From Ancylostoma caninum (Eukaryota > Nematoda > Chromadorea > Rhabditida > Ancylostomatidae), in NCBI GenBank assembly GCA_037903475.1, contig JBAJFG010000004.1, positions 434,001 through 498,000 on the forward strand: a stretch of 64,000 bases of DNA. Reading direction: 5' to 3'. Both the position numbers and the translations under genes were made by a program. This document shows, piece after piece, positions 13,494 through 25,700 of the stretch. The notes under the pieces are model-generated. The model worked only from the letters and a program-made list of their open reading frames with translations. It was not told where the DNA came from and made no database searches. Position 1 is the stretch's first letter, and each line of letters starts with the position of its first letter.

Positions 13494-15800
13494 AGGTTTC
13501 GGCTTCTAAGGTAAAGCCTATGACCAATTATAGGGTACCCCAGCTCCCTTTTCGTCGAATTTTTTAATATGTGGTGTAGGCAGAAAAGAATCAGAAGCAA
13601 TATTGACCGCATTTATGTGCATGCGTACGATCGCCGGTCAGAATGCTGACAGCCACGTTACGTTGCCATAATAAGGCCTAAGCAATAGAGAGATTTGAGA
13701 GATGTTAGACAAAGAAACAAACCCGATAAGGTCTTAGCCACGAGTAACAAGCATCACGAAGTTTCCGAAAGAAAACAGAACATCACAGACACGTAAATTG
13801 CATCGAATAACACTCTTGTGAACAAACAAACGATGACTTACTAGCACCTAGACAGATCTGGTGAAGACTTCCATTTGAAGCTTTGCATCCTGAGGGAACC
13901 AAGTCACGATCCGTATTTGTTGCACTGAAATGTAAAGCCAGAATTGCCGCTAACGAAGAAGGCCGCTGTGAATGCGAGGGGTCGCGGCGGAGCGCAGACG
14001 CGAGAGTGCGCAGACACGCAGAGGAGGCCATCGCCAGCGCGGTGGAACGTGCCCGGGACAAGCCCCAGCAAGAGCCTTTCATAGGGTCGGAACAAAAACG
14101 AAGCCCCCTTTGAAAACAAATTTTACGAAGTCACCCTTGGATACTGCGACATTGGGAAAATCCCAAATTAACCCGTTTTTCACGGACATTCGCTCAAAAA
14201 GAACAGCGTTTCCGTAAACAGCAGTTTATACTAAGTGTGTGGGTCAGTTTCCTGGGGAAAATGTCACTGGACTGATTCACAGCTGCAAGAGTGGTGCGGC
14301 GACGTCTAGTACTGGGGAACATATCCCACAAACGCAAAGCGAGCGAAGCGAGCCTAAAAGAAGCCTGTGCGTTTCGCAATCAGGCTGGGAATCCCTAAAT
14401 CCGAAAAGCTGGCCTGAGAATGTAGCCACCATGCTCCTCGAGGAGTATGCCACCCCGCGTCGCCGTCGCCGGCGACTGCTCATTGATGACCTGGGTGACA
14501 GTTGGTCAAGGATGTGACTCTTCCGAAGCGATGAAAATAGTAGCTGAGATGAAGGGTATTCATCTCAGCCCAGCTACTATTTTCATGGTTTCAAACAAAC
14601 CCGAAAAAAACGTGAAAACATTCATCATACATTGCATGACGCTATTGAAAAAAAAACAAGTATTAGCAAGGCCCTGAAAGGAGAGAAGCTAAAAAACAGC
14701 ATCAAAAAAGCGAAAACGCAAAAATAAGAAAATTTTCGAAACAAAAACGAAGCTTGGAGATGAGGCCAATTTGAATGAAAAGCGGCAAATGAAACCTATG
14801 CATTTCATTCGTACGTTGGCGTTTCGTAGGGGATAAAAAAGTTTAGCTTTATAGGGCTATATCACTGTTAAAAGGAGATGATATGGCGCATACTAGTGTG
14901 CGTGTGATAGCACTGGATTAGACATATAAGTGTATGCAAAGGCAGCAGAAAGTATGTGTTTGAATAGAAAAATTATGCTCCTGAAGTGCCACGAAAGGCT
15001 CAGCCTTTCGCCTTTCGTGCGAAAGGCTGGACCACTTAATGAGCATACAATTTTTTGATTCACATAGGTTTGGGGAACCATTTCAAGCACTTATTGTGCA
15101 CTCTGAGACACATGTTTGCCCAAAATTTGAGGTGAATCCGTGAAGTGTGGACTTAGTTACCTGGCACAGCTTTTTCATTTTGCATAAGTTTGAAATGTCT
15201 TTTCAAAGAACTTCCAGTATTCAGTTTGTTCTTATTTCACCGAAGATTTCAAGTCAATCCGTGCAGCTTCGGCAGCACAGCAGTCCTTCAAACCCTACGG
15301 AAAGTGGGAACCTGTAAAATTTTCCTTCCTCGATCGCCATTATTGCGCCGCTCAAAGTACTAAGAGCCGTTTTCTCACAAACCTTTTTCCTCTTTGCTCT
15401 ATCAACGTATTGTCCTTCCTAGGACCAGCAAGAACCCAATTTTTTAGAGGCTTTGCCCCGGACCCTCTACGAAGCCTCCTTTGATTTTCGCCCTTTTCAC
15501 GAAGCCCAGCTTGCCCCCGGGACAGCCGTGCTTGGGCCTGGCCCGGGAAGGGGCACATGGCTGCTGCAGACTGGCGCCCCAGGACCTGTGATGCTGCGGA
15601 GGGGTCTCGCTTGTTCACCTCCTTCTGTAGCGGGATTCATGAAACAGAACAGGTTGCAGGAGGATCAGACGAGGATGAGAACCTTTATATCAATGAAATG
15701 TGTGGATGCGCAGGCCATCAGAGTATCGCGTTACAGGTGAGGCAGTGCATGCTGATGGTCTCGAGCAGTGGACATTCCTGTCTTCTGCGACTGACTTGCC
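13494..15800. other. Gene-free stretch, partly GC-rich
   Basis: 13880-14100 and 15430-15620 are GC-rich with open frames on several strands, but no domain or splice structure is recognisable. The region contains the hairpin at 14531-14586 and an inverted repeat of GAAAGGCT around 14990-15030. Confidence 0.35.
14531..14586. repeat. Short hairpin, precursor-like
   Basis: ATGAAAATAGTAGCTG-AGATGA (14531-14552) pairs with the reverse complement at 14560-14586. The only interruption is a 5-nt bulge on the 3' arm, and the loop is 7 nt. Size and shape resemble a small-RNA precursor, but there is no independent sign of transcription. Confidence 0.6.
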
Positions 15801-15804
15801 TTAA

Positions 15805-16220
15805 AGGCAGTACTCACGGAAATTCTCACTTCCGAAATGAGTCGCTTACCATGTGGCGGGACGCTGGACAATCGCAACTATAGGTTGAACACCGTGGATG
15901 GCCGCCTACCTGCGAAGATACTGCCGTGGACCCATCTGCCGCTCTGGACATTAGGGTTCCGTCGCGCCAGCTAACGCCGTTGGCAGGGTATGCGTATGTG
16001 GTTCAGCGAAGGCTCGTTTGTGGAATTCGTACCATTTGCAGGGTTTCGCGGCGGGACCCATCAGTACTCGTCCGTGCCGTGGACACACATGAAATACCGC
16101 CATTATTTTATTTGTTTTTCGCGTGTTTCGCGCTACTTCATCGTTGTTAATGACTTCATCGTCCCTAAAAACTCCCGATACACCGCGAAATCTTCGACCC
16201 AAAAATTTCCGTGCTGCCGT
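15805..16220. mobile_element. TTAA-flanked MITE copy
   Basis: The sequence begins after TTAA (15801-15804) with AGGCAGTACTCACGGAAATT. It aligns along its length with 34356-34778 and ends near CCGTGCTGCC, where the right terminus is damaged. It has no coding capacity. Confidence 0.82.
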
Positions 16221-19166
16221 GTTTGTGCAGTGTGCATGTAATGTTTTACATCCTAAATCGTGCTCGAGATTTGCGCAGTAGCACAGTCTCCGTGAGCTAC
16301 CGAGAGCAATGGTGCACGTGAAATGTCTTGAAATAATCGGGAATCTTGGGCGATGAAGGAATATCTCAAAATTCTCGTCCGACTATGGGAAGTGATCGGC
16401 ACCTCATCAAAAATAAGCAGTAGTTACGGCGTTGTTCTTGGCATGGCAACACGCACTCGCTTCGTACATTAAACACGAACTTCTGGTGCAAACCACAATC
16501 GGTTGGATCCCTGTACGCAGGTTTATTGCCCATTTTGGAGCGTTTCAAGCATATCACTGGAATCAGCGCATTGAGCTGGTCCAGGATCTGTTAACATTTC
16601 GGACTCAAAATGAAGTGAGATGTCTTGAATCACCACCAGCAAGTAGTGATAGAAACAATGTTATTTATCATACTTTGCCACAGAAATTTGTCCATTAGAA
16701 GATTAGGAAGCATAGAATCACCTCTACTGGCTCCAATATATGTACTTTGTCCAGTCGGTTGACACCCTCGCAACAATGTGCTCAACCGGTTGACACGCAT
16801 GGTGCGACGCGCGGGACCGTGTGCTCAACCGGGTGAGCACGCTCTTTTCAGAATTATGTTTCTACGAAGCAGTCATAATTAGCAAACTTCTATAGAATGT
16901 TATACTAACAAATATTCAAGTTTTCTATACATGCACTGGGCAGAGCAGATCTTCACCTAAACTTTTTTTAAATATGTGGTTGAAACATACACCAGAGAGA
17001 ACGATACATATGAAAAAGAAACTACAATCAGTATCAAGTGAATGGACAACAAACATTTGGAAACACTCCTGACGACAAAAGAACAAAGATCGGGTTCAGA
17101 TTTGCGCAAATTCGGGGTATTCTGCGGTGGAGGAAAAATTCCTACCACGTGGAACCACGCGCTCAAGCGGTTGAGCACGGGTCCCACTTGTGCAAAAGCG
17201 CGTGTGCCCTATGTGAAACATCATGCCAAAAGCGTAAGGTCGCGAATGTGTTAAACACGCTCTAGCGGATATATTGGTGTGTTTCAGTGAAGCTGCTATC
17301 CATTAAAAAGATTTCCGCGGACATGCAAATCCACTCGCCTCACTACAGCATTTCCCACTTGATTTCCACTTCATAATGATCCACGATCTACTCCATATTC
17401 ATTCAGTGTTGTCTTCCACCGAGATACCGCACTTGCGCCTACGAATGAGCTCTTGGATGGATGAGTTATAATGGATGGCAGAGTGAATAAAACAAAGTGG
17501 GAACGGGGATATACCTGCTATGTTTTCCCTTCCACGGTCAAATATATTGGATACGGCTCCCGTTCTTCAGCAATTGGGTGGGGGCGGTGTTGGGAAGCGC
17601 CTGCTTTAGTTCAATTTGCTCATTCTGGTAGTTGTGCCGCACGAACCCAGCCCGAACACAGTATCGAGTTCGGAGACTATGAGCATCTTCCCCTACTTGC
17701 TGTCAGCCTTCCTCAACTGCTGCCAGTACTTGGAAACGTTGAGTCGCTGTTGAGGGGAGGATGGTAGCAAATGAAGGGTGGGGAGGGGAGCTGGCCTTAT
17801 GTTTTGGGCTTGACGTGATATAATGTTCACTCAGAGTTCTTGCTGCATACTTTTCAGTGGAAGGAAATCCGTTACTTCAGCAGCTCCACACTTTCTCCCT
17901 CCCCTCCCCCCCCCCCCCCCCCCCCCCACCCCCCACCAGCCCGAAAAAGAAATCCTATCTAATTAGTGGTGCCAATTTGTTCTCCAATACTATTATTTCG
18001 TTGCCTAGACACGTTATATCTCACAATTATTTGTTTATTGTAGCGTTTGCTAGCAAGGATTAGATCAGCGCTGCCAGGCTATCTGCTGCTGCTCTTCTAG
18101 ACGTTCCAAATCCACTTTCTGCCAGCCAAAACAAATGCTGTTGATGCAACCCGTTAGGCAGCAAGGGCTAAACAATCCATTACGACTCATTATGAACGGC
18201 GGCAATGCTATGGTTCCGGCTCGCGGAAGCCGAAACCCACCTGTGTCATTGATCAAGCCGAGCCAGCAGCCAAAACATAGGAACGGCTTGGTTCACAGGT
18301 GTGCCTGCGGCTGCATCCACACCAGCTAAGAGCGGATCATCCGCATCTAGTTATCCGTCCGGCCGTTGTCCGTTAATTTTGGACTATCCGTTATCCGGGC
18401 CGTTATCTCCACACAGGATCCGGACAAGGCAGAAATCAATCGCTTCCGATTTGCTCTTTTTCTCTGAAAGAAGGGCAATTTATACAAGCTGCGCCGACGG
18501 TTGTGCGTCTATAGGATAAAGCACAGAGCGGTTCGCATCGCTAACGTAGCTCAGACGCACGCAGATCAGTAGGTTTCCCAGTTATCACCTAGCCCACTGG
18601 CCACAGCCCTATCCCATGCCTCCAAACCTTTATTGGTTAATGAATTCAAATACTATGGAAGATGAGCACAAACAGGTGGAACCTTTTTTAAGTTAACAAA
18701 TCGGTTGTGTGTGAGAATATAGCTAAGAAGAACTCGTATTCCCCATCAACCGTTCGTACGCTCTCTAATGAAGCATACCAATCGACATTAGAAAGGTAAC
18801 TTCTGGTATCATCAAAGTCGGCACTTTATAATTCTTCTGGAAATGGATGTAGGACTTATCACTAGGTGATGAAGCCGAAACATTATAGGTGAGTTTAGAA
18901 ACCTGACCATTCGCAATGATGAACCAAACAAGCGGTGAAGGCGAGGGGGATGCGATGGGGAGGGGGTGAACACTTGAGAAAAATGGAACCTACAAATAGT
19001 TTCGACCTGCAGGACTGGCTTGTGCTTGATTTAAAACCGATATTTCTGTTAAATTGGTATATCAATCCCTGTATTTGCTCTCCTATCAAATTAAGGACCT
19101 TTAGATTGCATCGATGGTAGCGATGCCATTGTGACCGAAATTGGAAAAATCGTATAAAAATTTATT
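16221..19166. other. Gene-free stretch with repeat fragments
   Basis: 16741-16845 and 17140-17225 carry copies of a motif family around GTGCTCAACCGGTTGA, related to 4560-4640. 17905-17937 is an almost pure poly-C tract. 18340-18420 has repeated TATCCGTTATCCGG words shared with 35430-35470. No gene is recognised. Confidence 0.45.
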
Positions 19167-20221
19167 CTAGGAGCAAAATCCGCATGTTTTCGGGCACTGC
19201 TGTCTCATCAGAGATGCGTAGGCGGAGTTGAAGCAGTAAGAGTACATTCCGGGGCATTCGTTCACTCCTCGTGAGTTCAATACGTCCGAGCATTTCGAGC
19301 CTGAAACCGATCTGGTCTCGCGGTGTTCACCGTATGAAGCCCCAGAACAGAAAACAAATATTTCTACTAGATACGAATACAAATTACCGTGTTAATGATG
19401 AGCTCCGCTGCTGCATAAATATGCGATAACCAATAACTACTATGAGCTCGGAAGACAGGACACCGCCCATCTGGTCTGCCGCGCCGCATCAGCGGCGCGA
19501 TGCGGTAAACAAGAGCACCGTGGTTGCTGAGCATTCTCAGTATTGATGTTTAGCTCATGTTTTCCACCGTTTTCCTCTGTGTTTTTCACTTCATTCCGAA
19601 ATGTTTCGGTCAGTGGGACACTAAACAAAAGCAAAACATCAACACCGGCAGCTCCCAGCTGGACCAAATGGGCGGTATACCGTGATGCAAAAGTGATTGG
19701 CCGGTGCTGTTGGTACCATTTAATTTATGACTAACCTCCGCCGGTGCACAAGCCGCAAGTAAGAGGACACTGATCTGTCATAAGTGTCTTGTAAGCAGAG
19801 TTGTTGCAGTAGCCCTTCATCCCTGGGCAGTCGGACTTCCCCGTTTTCGGATTTAGCTGAAAAAAACAGGTGTGTCGATTTTCTTCTTGATACATTCTGT
19901 CCCTTGAAACCTTACTTTGTCCACACACGTGGTCGATTTAGCCGTGGTTGTTGCTGAAAGCAATAAGTAAGTAACGATTAGGGGCCATGCCCATCTTGAA
20001 CAACTCACCAGCAACAAGATTTGCGTTAGGACAGCATCCAGTTGAGATCAGCGTGAACCCATCAGCGCACATGTCATTTAGAGAAGCTGCAAAAGCATGT
20101 TAAGCTGGTTTTCCATAAGATGAGCAACTATCCTCTTACGCATAACAGCAGTGCTGCAGCTCTGAGCCTGTGCTTGCGAGATAAAGGCGAGGAGGCTGCT
20201 CGCAACGACGATGAGGATCAT
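19167..20221 (-). CDS. Secreted protein with two ShKT domains
   Basis: Five exons on the minus strand (20221-20140, 20086-20009, 19953-19916, 19856-19736, 19300-19167) join in phase into a 150-residue protein. Residues 1-20 are a signal peptide, with a hydrophobic core and probable cleavage after AQA. Residues 22-46 form a small Cys-containing segment ending GCC. Two six-cysteine ShKT domains follow: C63-C76-C83-C96-C100-C103 and C110-C122-C129-C142-C146-C149. Both have the family pattern CPGM...YC...AY..LM...CP.TCG.C, and the protein ends one residue after the last Cys. ShKT domains are abundant in secreted nematode proteins and in astacin tails; here they stand alone. The binding partner cannot be inferred. 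Upstream in-frame Met codons exist, but this start gives a clean signal peptide. The intron at 19301-19735 holds a repeat copy. Confidence 0.9.
19470..19713. repeat. Partial copy of CAGTGCC-type MITE in the ShKT gene intron
   Basis: The right part (GGCGGTATACCGTGATGCAA and AGTGATTGGCCGG) matches the right end of 22315-22629. The segment itself folds back through TTGATGTTT and AAACATCAA. The left terminus is missing. It lies entirely within intron 4 of the ShKT gene. Confidence 0.6.
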
Positions 20222-22314
20222 GACGAAGAGTGCCAGCAAAGAAGCGCCACCGACATTTATCTCTCTTCGACTTTGCTCATCTGCTTGGACAGGCTGTTGA
20301 AACTGATGAACTCTGCCTGCGCAAATAGGGCGCAGGCCGAGCGAGCAAAGTTTCAGGCCAGTTTTGAGCATGACCTTCTCCCGGCCAAAGGCGAGAGCAC
20401 GAAGTCCCAAGCCCACTTTGATTCCCGGACAACGGCTGCACACAGGGCTTCACATTTCTCTATTTTCACTCTCAAGATGAGGACAAGCCTAATAAATTCA
20501 TCACCGACTAATGTGGCAATGTGTTACTAGGCTGTTATGCTGTGTCCACAGTTTCACAACACACGTATAGTAAATGAAAGACGCAAAGTATAGGGTTTTT
20601 TAATACAGCAAGGAATTTGTGATATATCGAAGAAAAAATGTTTAGCAAAAAACAGCTTTTTCTTAAAGTTTTAGGAAATTGATCAGCCGTCTTGGTTGTG
20701 AAAAAAATTCATCCAACATAGCAGTGCAAGAAGAGTAAATACTAAACTTTTTCGTATAGGAGACAACAGAGGTGCTGTGCTGTTATGCATGAACACTATA
20801 AGGTCCTGTGCAATTCAGGCATCCAGACTGGAGGAGTTTCGCGGGAAAAACCTGGCAGATTTCACCCATACTTTCACTCACCTAGTACTTTGAAAATTCA
20901 GAAAACCAGGAACTTTGAAAGGAACAATCATAAACCGACCGCAAACACGCACACGAGCCTCGCCACCTGCGGCTAGAAACTTCGGAGGTTGGGGCATTGT
21001 TCGACCTCTTGATCCCTGCCCAAAGTGGCCTGCGTCTCACATACTAACAAGTGAAGGACTACATGGCCGCAGTGGCCATTCGTGATGTGATGTGTACTAC
21101 CACATGCAGTTTTTAACGGTCATCTCGAACTAGTAGTCCAAATTTCCAGCGGGATTCTGCTATGGAGTCACACCTTTTTTTATTGCGCAGAGTTAACATA
21201 GAGTACTCATGTATGGGCCCCAGGCAGTGCTTTGTAGCTGCTTTACCGTCCTCAAACTAGTGAATGCTTTTGTAGTGAACAACGGCATTGTTAGTGCGCT
21301 GCCAACACTGCTGCACTGCTCCAATTTAAGCTCGTATAAAGCACCGTACTCAAGGTCAGTGGCTGAGTTGCGTTTCTCACCCCGACACCCGGCTCAAGTG
21401 CAAGCCAAGTGTGGAGCACCTTTGGCAGGGGCTGACATCAAACCAAGCGGATCCGCCTGATTGATCTCAGAGCAATCCCAACCGTTTGTCGCATTGCGGC
21501 ATGCGACCGTGGTGCGACGAATTTGCTTTTTTCGGTACAAATTTTAGTCCATTCTTCTTTTTGGCGTAGTAGCGCCAAAGAACTGACAGCAGTCTTTCCG
21601 TGATGACTTCTAAATTTATTCATTCTAGGCCTGGTACCAGCTCCTGTCAAAAGCGCTTCACACTTGGTTTGCACCTCAAATTAGCCGGCTGTCCGGGTGA
21701 GAAACGCAACCAGCCCAAAGTCAGTGACTGACCCACTCACGGTCCTCATATGCGACCCTGAGTCAATGTAGGCAGCAGCGTCGGCAGTGCATTAGGGAGA
21801 AACTTGCTCTCTACCGAAGCACTGAATAGTTTGAAGGCAGTAAGGCAGCTGTCAAGCAGAGACTGGAGCCTATACATGAGTATTACATCACATCTGCTTG
21901 GAAAGGAATAGGAGTAACTCACTATAAGAGCCCTGCAGAAAATTTGGGTTACAGGTTCGAGATCAGCGTTAAAAACTGTTTAAAAAAAGTACACATCGCA
22001 TCAGTAGCCCCATCGACCAAGTATCCTTTCCTTGTAAGCTTGACGATGTCAGGTGAAATCAGACATTTGCTCCTTTCTTCCAACATGTGTTATGTTTTAT
22101 GTCTTCTTCTTCAAACTGAGCGCACTCACTCGGCTCCTTTATGGTTACTGGTGCGGTGCAGTGAGACTCTTCCACTTTTTACTGCACCGCTACGAGGTGT
22201 GGTTAATCTACGCTAACTTCTGGTACCTGTTACACAAACGTCGATGCTTGATAAAGTGCTTTCTTCGAGGTCAAAGTCTGGTGATTGAAGCGATAAGACC
22301 GAAGGAGGACCCTT
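20222..22314. other. Intergenic stretch between ShKT gene and HDAC gene
   Basis: No exon is recognised. It contains the fold-back repeat at 21354-21733. The sequence directly upstream of the ShKT start (20222-20530) presumably holds its promoter, but no motif can be named. Confidence 0.4.
21354..21733. repeat. Fold-back repeat with about 95-bp arms
   Basis: The left arm (GGTCAGTGGCTGAGTTGCGT, TTCTCACCCCGACACCCGGC) pairs with the right arm read inverted (GGTCAGTCACTGAC, GTTGCGTTTCTCACCCGGAC). Complementarity continues through AAGTGTGGAGC. The arms are clearly diverged. No target duplication was identified. Confidence 0.65.
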
Positions 22315-22629
22315 CAGTGCCTGTCAATCATCATTGCATCGCAAAATGCCACCGTCTCGTCATCCGTGCCGCACCGCCACGTGCTATGGCGGATCAGTTG
22401 TGGGCCGTGGTTGTCAGGCGCTGTCGATATTCGAGTGTTGCTCATGTTTTTCCGAATGGAAACAGATACGCAAAGAAATACGCTGAAAAAAAAAACATGG
22501 GAAAAACATCAACATTGGCGTCTTCCAACAATCTCAGCGCGCAGCTAACCTTCCGCGCCACTTGGGTGGTGCGGCGCGGTTGGCCAGACAGGCGGTATTC
22601 TGTGATGCAAGAGTGATTGACCGGCACTG
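22315..22629. mobile_element. MITE with CAGTGCC inverted ends
   Basis: CAGTGCCTGTCAATCATCAT at the left end and the inverted right end CAGTGCCGGTCAATCACTCT form terminal repeats. Pairing continues through TTGCATC and a GC-rich section. The CAGTGCC start is of hAT style, but no matching 8-bp duplication is visible. It lies just downstream of the HDAC polyadenylation signal. Confidence 0.65.
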
Positions 22630-22706
22630 TACATAGTAAACAATACACACTCACGGACAAATGGATAGAATTTTGATTACCACCAATGTGGATAATTTAC
22701 TTTCCA

Positions 22707-22712
22707 TTTATT
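22707..22712 (-). terminator. Polyadenylation signal of the HDAC gene
   Basis: AATAAA on the minus strand, about 46 bases beyond the HDAC stop codon. Confidence 0.7.
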
Positions 22713-22757
22713 ATTGCTATAGGTAAGTGAAGGTCAATTATATTCGAAAGGATAGTA

Positions 22758-25700
22758 TCAGCATGGAGCATTATGGAAGAGACTAGCACAAGAAATGCTG
22801 AAACAGTTGACAGGCATGAGTTCTCGATCGCAAATCATCACTGACTGTCTCTTGCCTGCAAAAAAAGACTACAACCATCCGGAAGAAGTCCACCTGAATT
22901 AACTTTACCTTCGAGAAAGTCAGTAAATTCGTGGACAAAGTGGAGGCAGATGGGTGCGCTGTGTGCGAACGCCTCAACCCCTGATCGCTCCGTCCACGTC
23001 ATCTGCTGCATGAGGAACTGTTCCGACGGATCTTCAGTTGGTGCAGTGTAGTTGTATGTCTCAAAGGAGCATGACTTCCATAAACAGCTACAGTCTGGCA
23101 GTGGCTTACCTACCTTCACATAGGCGGCAATGGCCTCGTCGCACAACTTCTTCTCGTCCCTCGTCAACTCAGGAAACCATTCCCGAGTTCGAACCGCGTG
23201 AGTCCTCTTCGTCTCCTCCCATAACTCGCGCATGCCTTTGAAAAGTCGGTCTCAGTGTGCGATTTGGTAACATCTGCATGTCCCGACTTACCTTTGCCGA
23301 GATACAATGTTGGGCGTGGTTTATACTCTAGAAGACCATGCTTCAGCTAGAAAACCGATGAAGTTCGCCACTGATCACGCCTAACATAGGATCCATACTG
23401 TAACCTGGTTTGCTTGCAGTTTCCGAAGCCACTGGTGCAGTAGCGGATATCTTGGGGCGTGGTGCACTAAATTGTTCCAGATGGTTTCCTTGAAAGCAGG
23501 CGAGAGCTTTCCAATGCACAGTTGAGGAAGGGGAAGACCCTGGAATAGCATTCTGACAAGTTTTAGAGCTGACTAACCTCTCAATCCTATAAATCCATTA
23601 CCGGTACCAAAAAAGCCTTCTCTTGAAGTTGGAGCCGACGCGCAATTTGAACAAGAATGAAAAGACCAACATGCGTGCCTACTTCTGCATTTCCTATTGT
23701 TCTTATCGTTAATTTTGCGATTTTTCGCTGATCTCTCACTGAAACAACTTCTTATGACCTGTTGTTGTGTATGCCGTTGACTTTCTTCTTTTCAGGTTTC
23801 CGATGTCGTACAAAGAACATGTGGAGTTTGTCAAAGGTAATCCATCCAAAAATCACCTTGTTTGTGGGCCGTTTTATCAAAGTCTGTTCCGTAGATCCGT
23901 TGACAAGGTGTGAGGTAGTTCATGAGTATTTTCTACGTCATCATCGTCATTAATCGTCATCATGTGGCTTCATATCGAGCTGTACATAGAATTTACGAAT
24001 AAGCAAAATAAGTGATCTGCCACAAGATCTAGTGTGGATTTCAGAGGTAGCAGGCGATTCTCGGAAAATCAAAAAGATTATAGTGGCCTGTCTCCTGTTC
24101 ACTGCTAGTGGTATGTGGACAGGGGTCTGTAAGTTTTATAAAATTGCGGTATTTCAACGAGGGTTTCGCTTCGATTTTGGCCCTGAGAAGAGCTCGTGCT
24201 GAGCCGTGAACTCCTTATGTATCATACTTTGTGGCATTTTCAGTGCAGCTCCCAGCTAACAGCCACATGCAGATTGTTGTCCTGGTTTCTAGTGGAGAAG
24301 TTCTTGTAGAACAAATTGGATGAAAAGCGGCCACCGATGCGACACAGGTACTACCGCAATTTCCTCTTCCTCATTCTTGATGTGCAGATCTCTCGAAAAA
24401 CCATCAGTTTAATCGTAAGAAGCACTCCATCTTTTTGTCAATTTGAGCAGAAAAGAACATATTGGGAGCTTTCTGGGCAAAATCAGAACTGGGTTCTGAG
24501 CCCAATTGTTTTAGAACGAAGGGTTTCTGGACTCAACCTAATAATCTTATTCTTTTTTTCTATTCATCTCACAAGCAATTCTCGGGTAAATATGAATTAA
24601 TAACGGAGACGTGATTCGCATTTTGTTTATTCAGATTCGTTTTGTATCCTAACCTGTAGTCCCCGAACCATCATCGATGCTGCTTCTGTGTAGTTCGTAA
24701 CATAGTAGCCTCCCTCAAGGACAGCAATGACCCGATTCGGGCAAATCTCGTTCAACATTCGAACCATGTGCCCAAACCTAAACTTTTAGATGCTGTGGCT
24801 GCGTAAGGCCTGTTTTCGACACTCTGGAGAACACAAATAAATCGTTCTTGAGATTGAGTATTCAATCATGCGCCTCCAAAACAGACCCATGGGCTTTGAC
24901 GCCTTGGCCTTTCTCTCTCTGTAGATCGTAGTAGCCAGAATCGAACCCGGCCGATACGAGGATAAGCTGAAACTCTTTTTATTTCAAGAGCTATTAGATT
25001 GATGCAGTTAAAATTACTATGCCTCTGGTTTGAAGCATCTGAGCATTGGCAGCAGCACATGGTGGAATGCGCTGATGTAGTCTCCTTCAGTGTTCAGCGC
25101 CCCGTTGAGAGGGAACATGAGAGTATTTTCTGCAAAAGTGCTCGTGAGTTAGACGAAAGTAGGGACCATCAAACTTGCCCACCATACTGCGTGTCGTAGT
25201 CGAACTCAGAGCTGTAAGGCCAAAATGAGCCGTGATGATAAGCGTGGAACGAAGTGAAGTGGAATCGCGGATCGCCTCTCAAGCAGTAGTGGGTGCCATT
25301 GCCAGCATGGTAGTCGAAGTCCACAACTGCCACCTACGAAAAGAGGCACATAAACACATAACCATAAGTCATAATCAGGGTAAAGCACGGGGTGCGATTC
25401 GAAGCTTCCAAATACGTGCCCCCTTTTGCTTTCACATGGGCGTGAACCACGTCCATGATTCCGCCATTCTTGGTGGTACGCAGTCTTGCATTGTAATGAG
25501 CAATTAAACAGCGCTAGAAAATTGAACTTGTTTGAACAATCTTGGACATGTTTTAACATAGTTTCACGTAAACTTTTTTCATTCCGCTCTCTGCTCCCTC
25601 TTCGCTGTGGACGCCTTGTGCGCATCTCTCTTCTACTCCTGAATACTGTAGAGTCCACCACAGGGCAGGTGCGATAAGGGTGCGATACACGCACCTTCTC

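Noticed and set aside
13883..14113. GC-rich open frames on both strands
   Set aside because: Overlapping frames reflect base composition; no domain, splice site set or start context favours one.
20078..20443. Longer N-terminus for the ShKT protein
   Set aside because: The upstream in-frame sequence is charged and would bury the signal peptide; the reading frame also runs into the first intron. The Met at 20221 gives a normal secreted protein.
24940..24955. tRNA B-box-like GGTTCGATTC on the minus strand
   Set aside because: It lies within HDAC exon 7, encoding AGFDS, and no A box or cloverleaf surrounds it.
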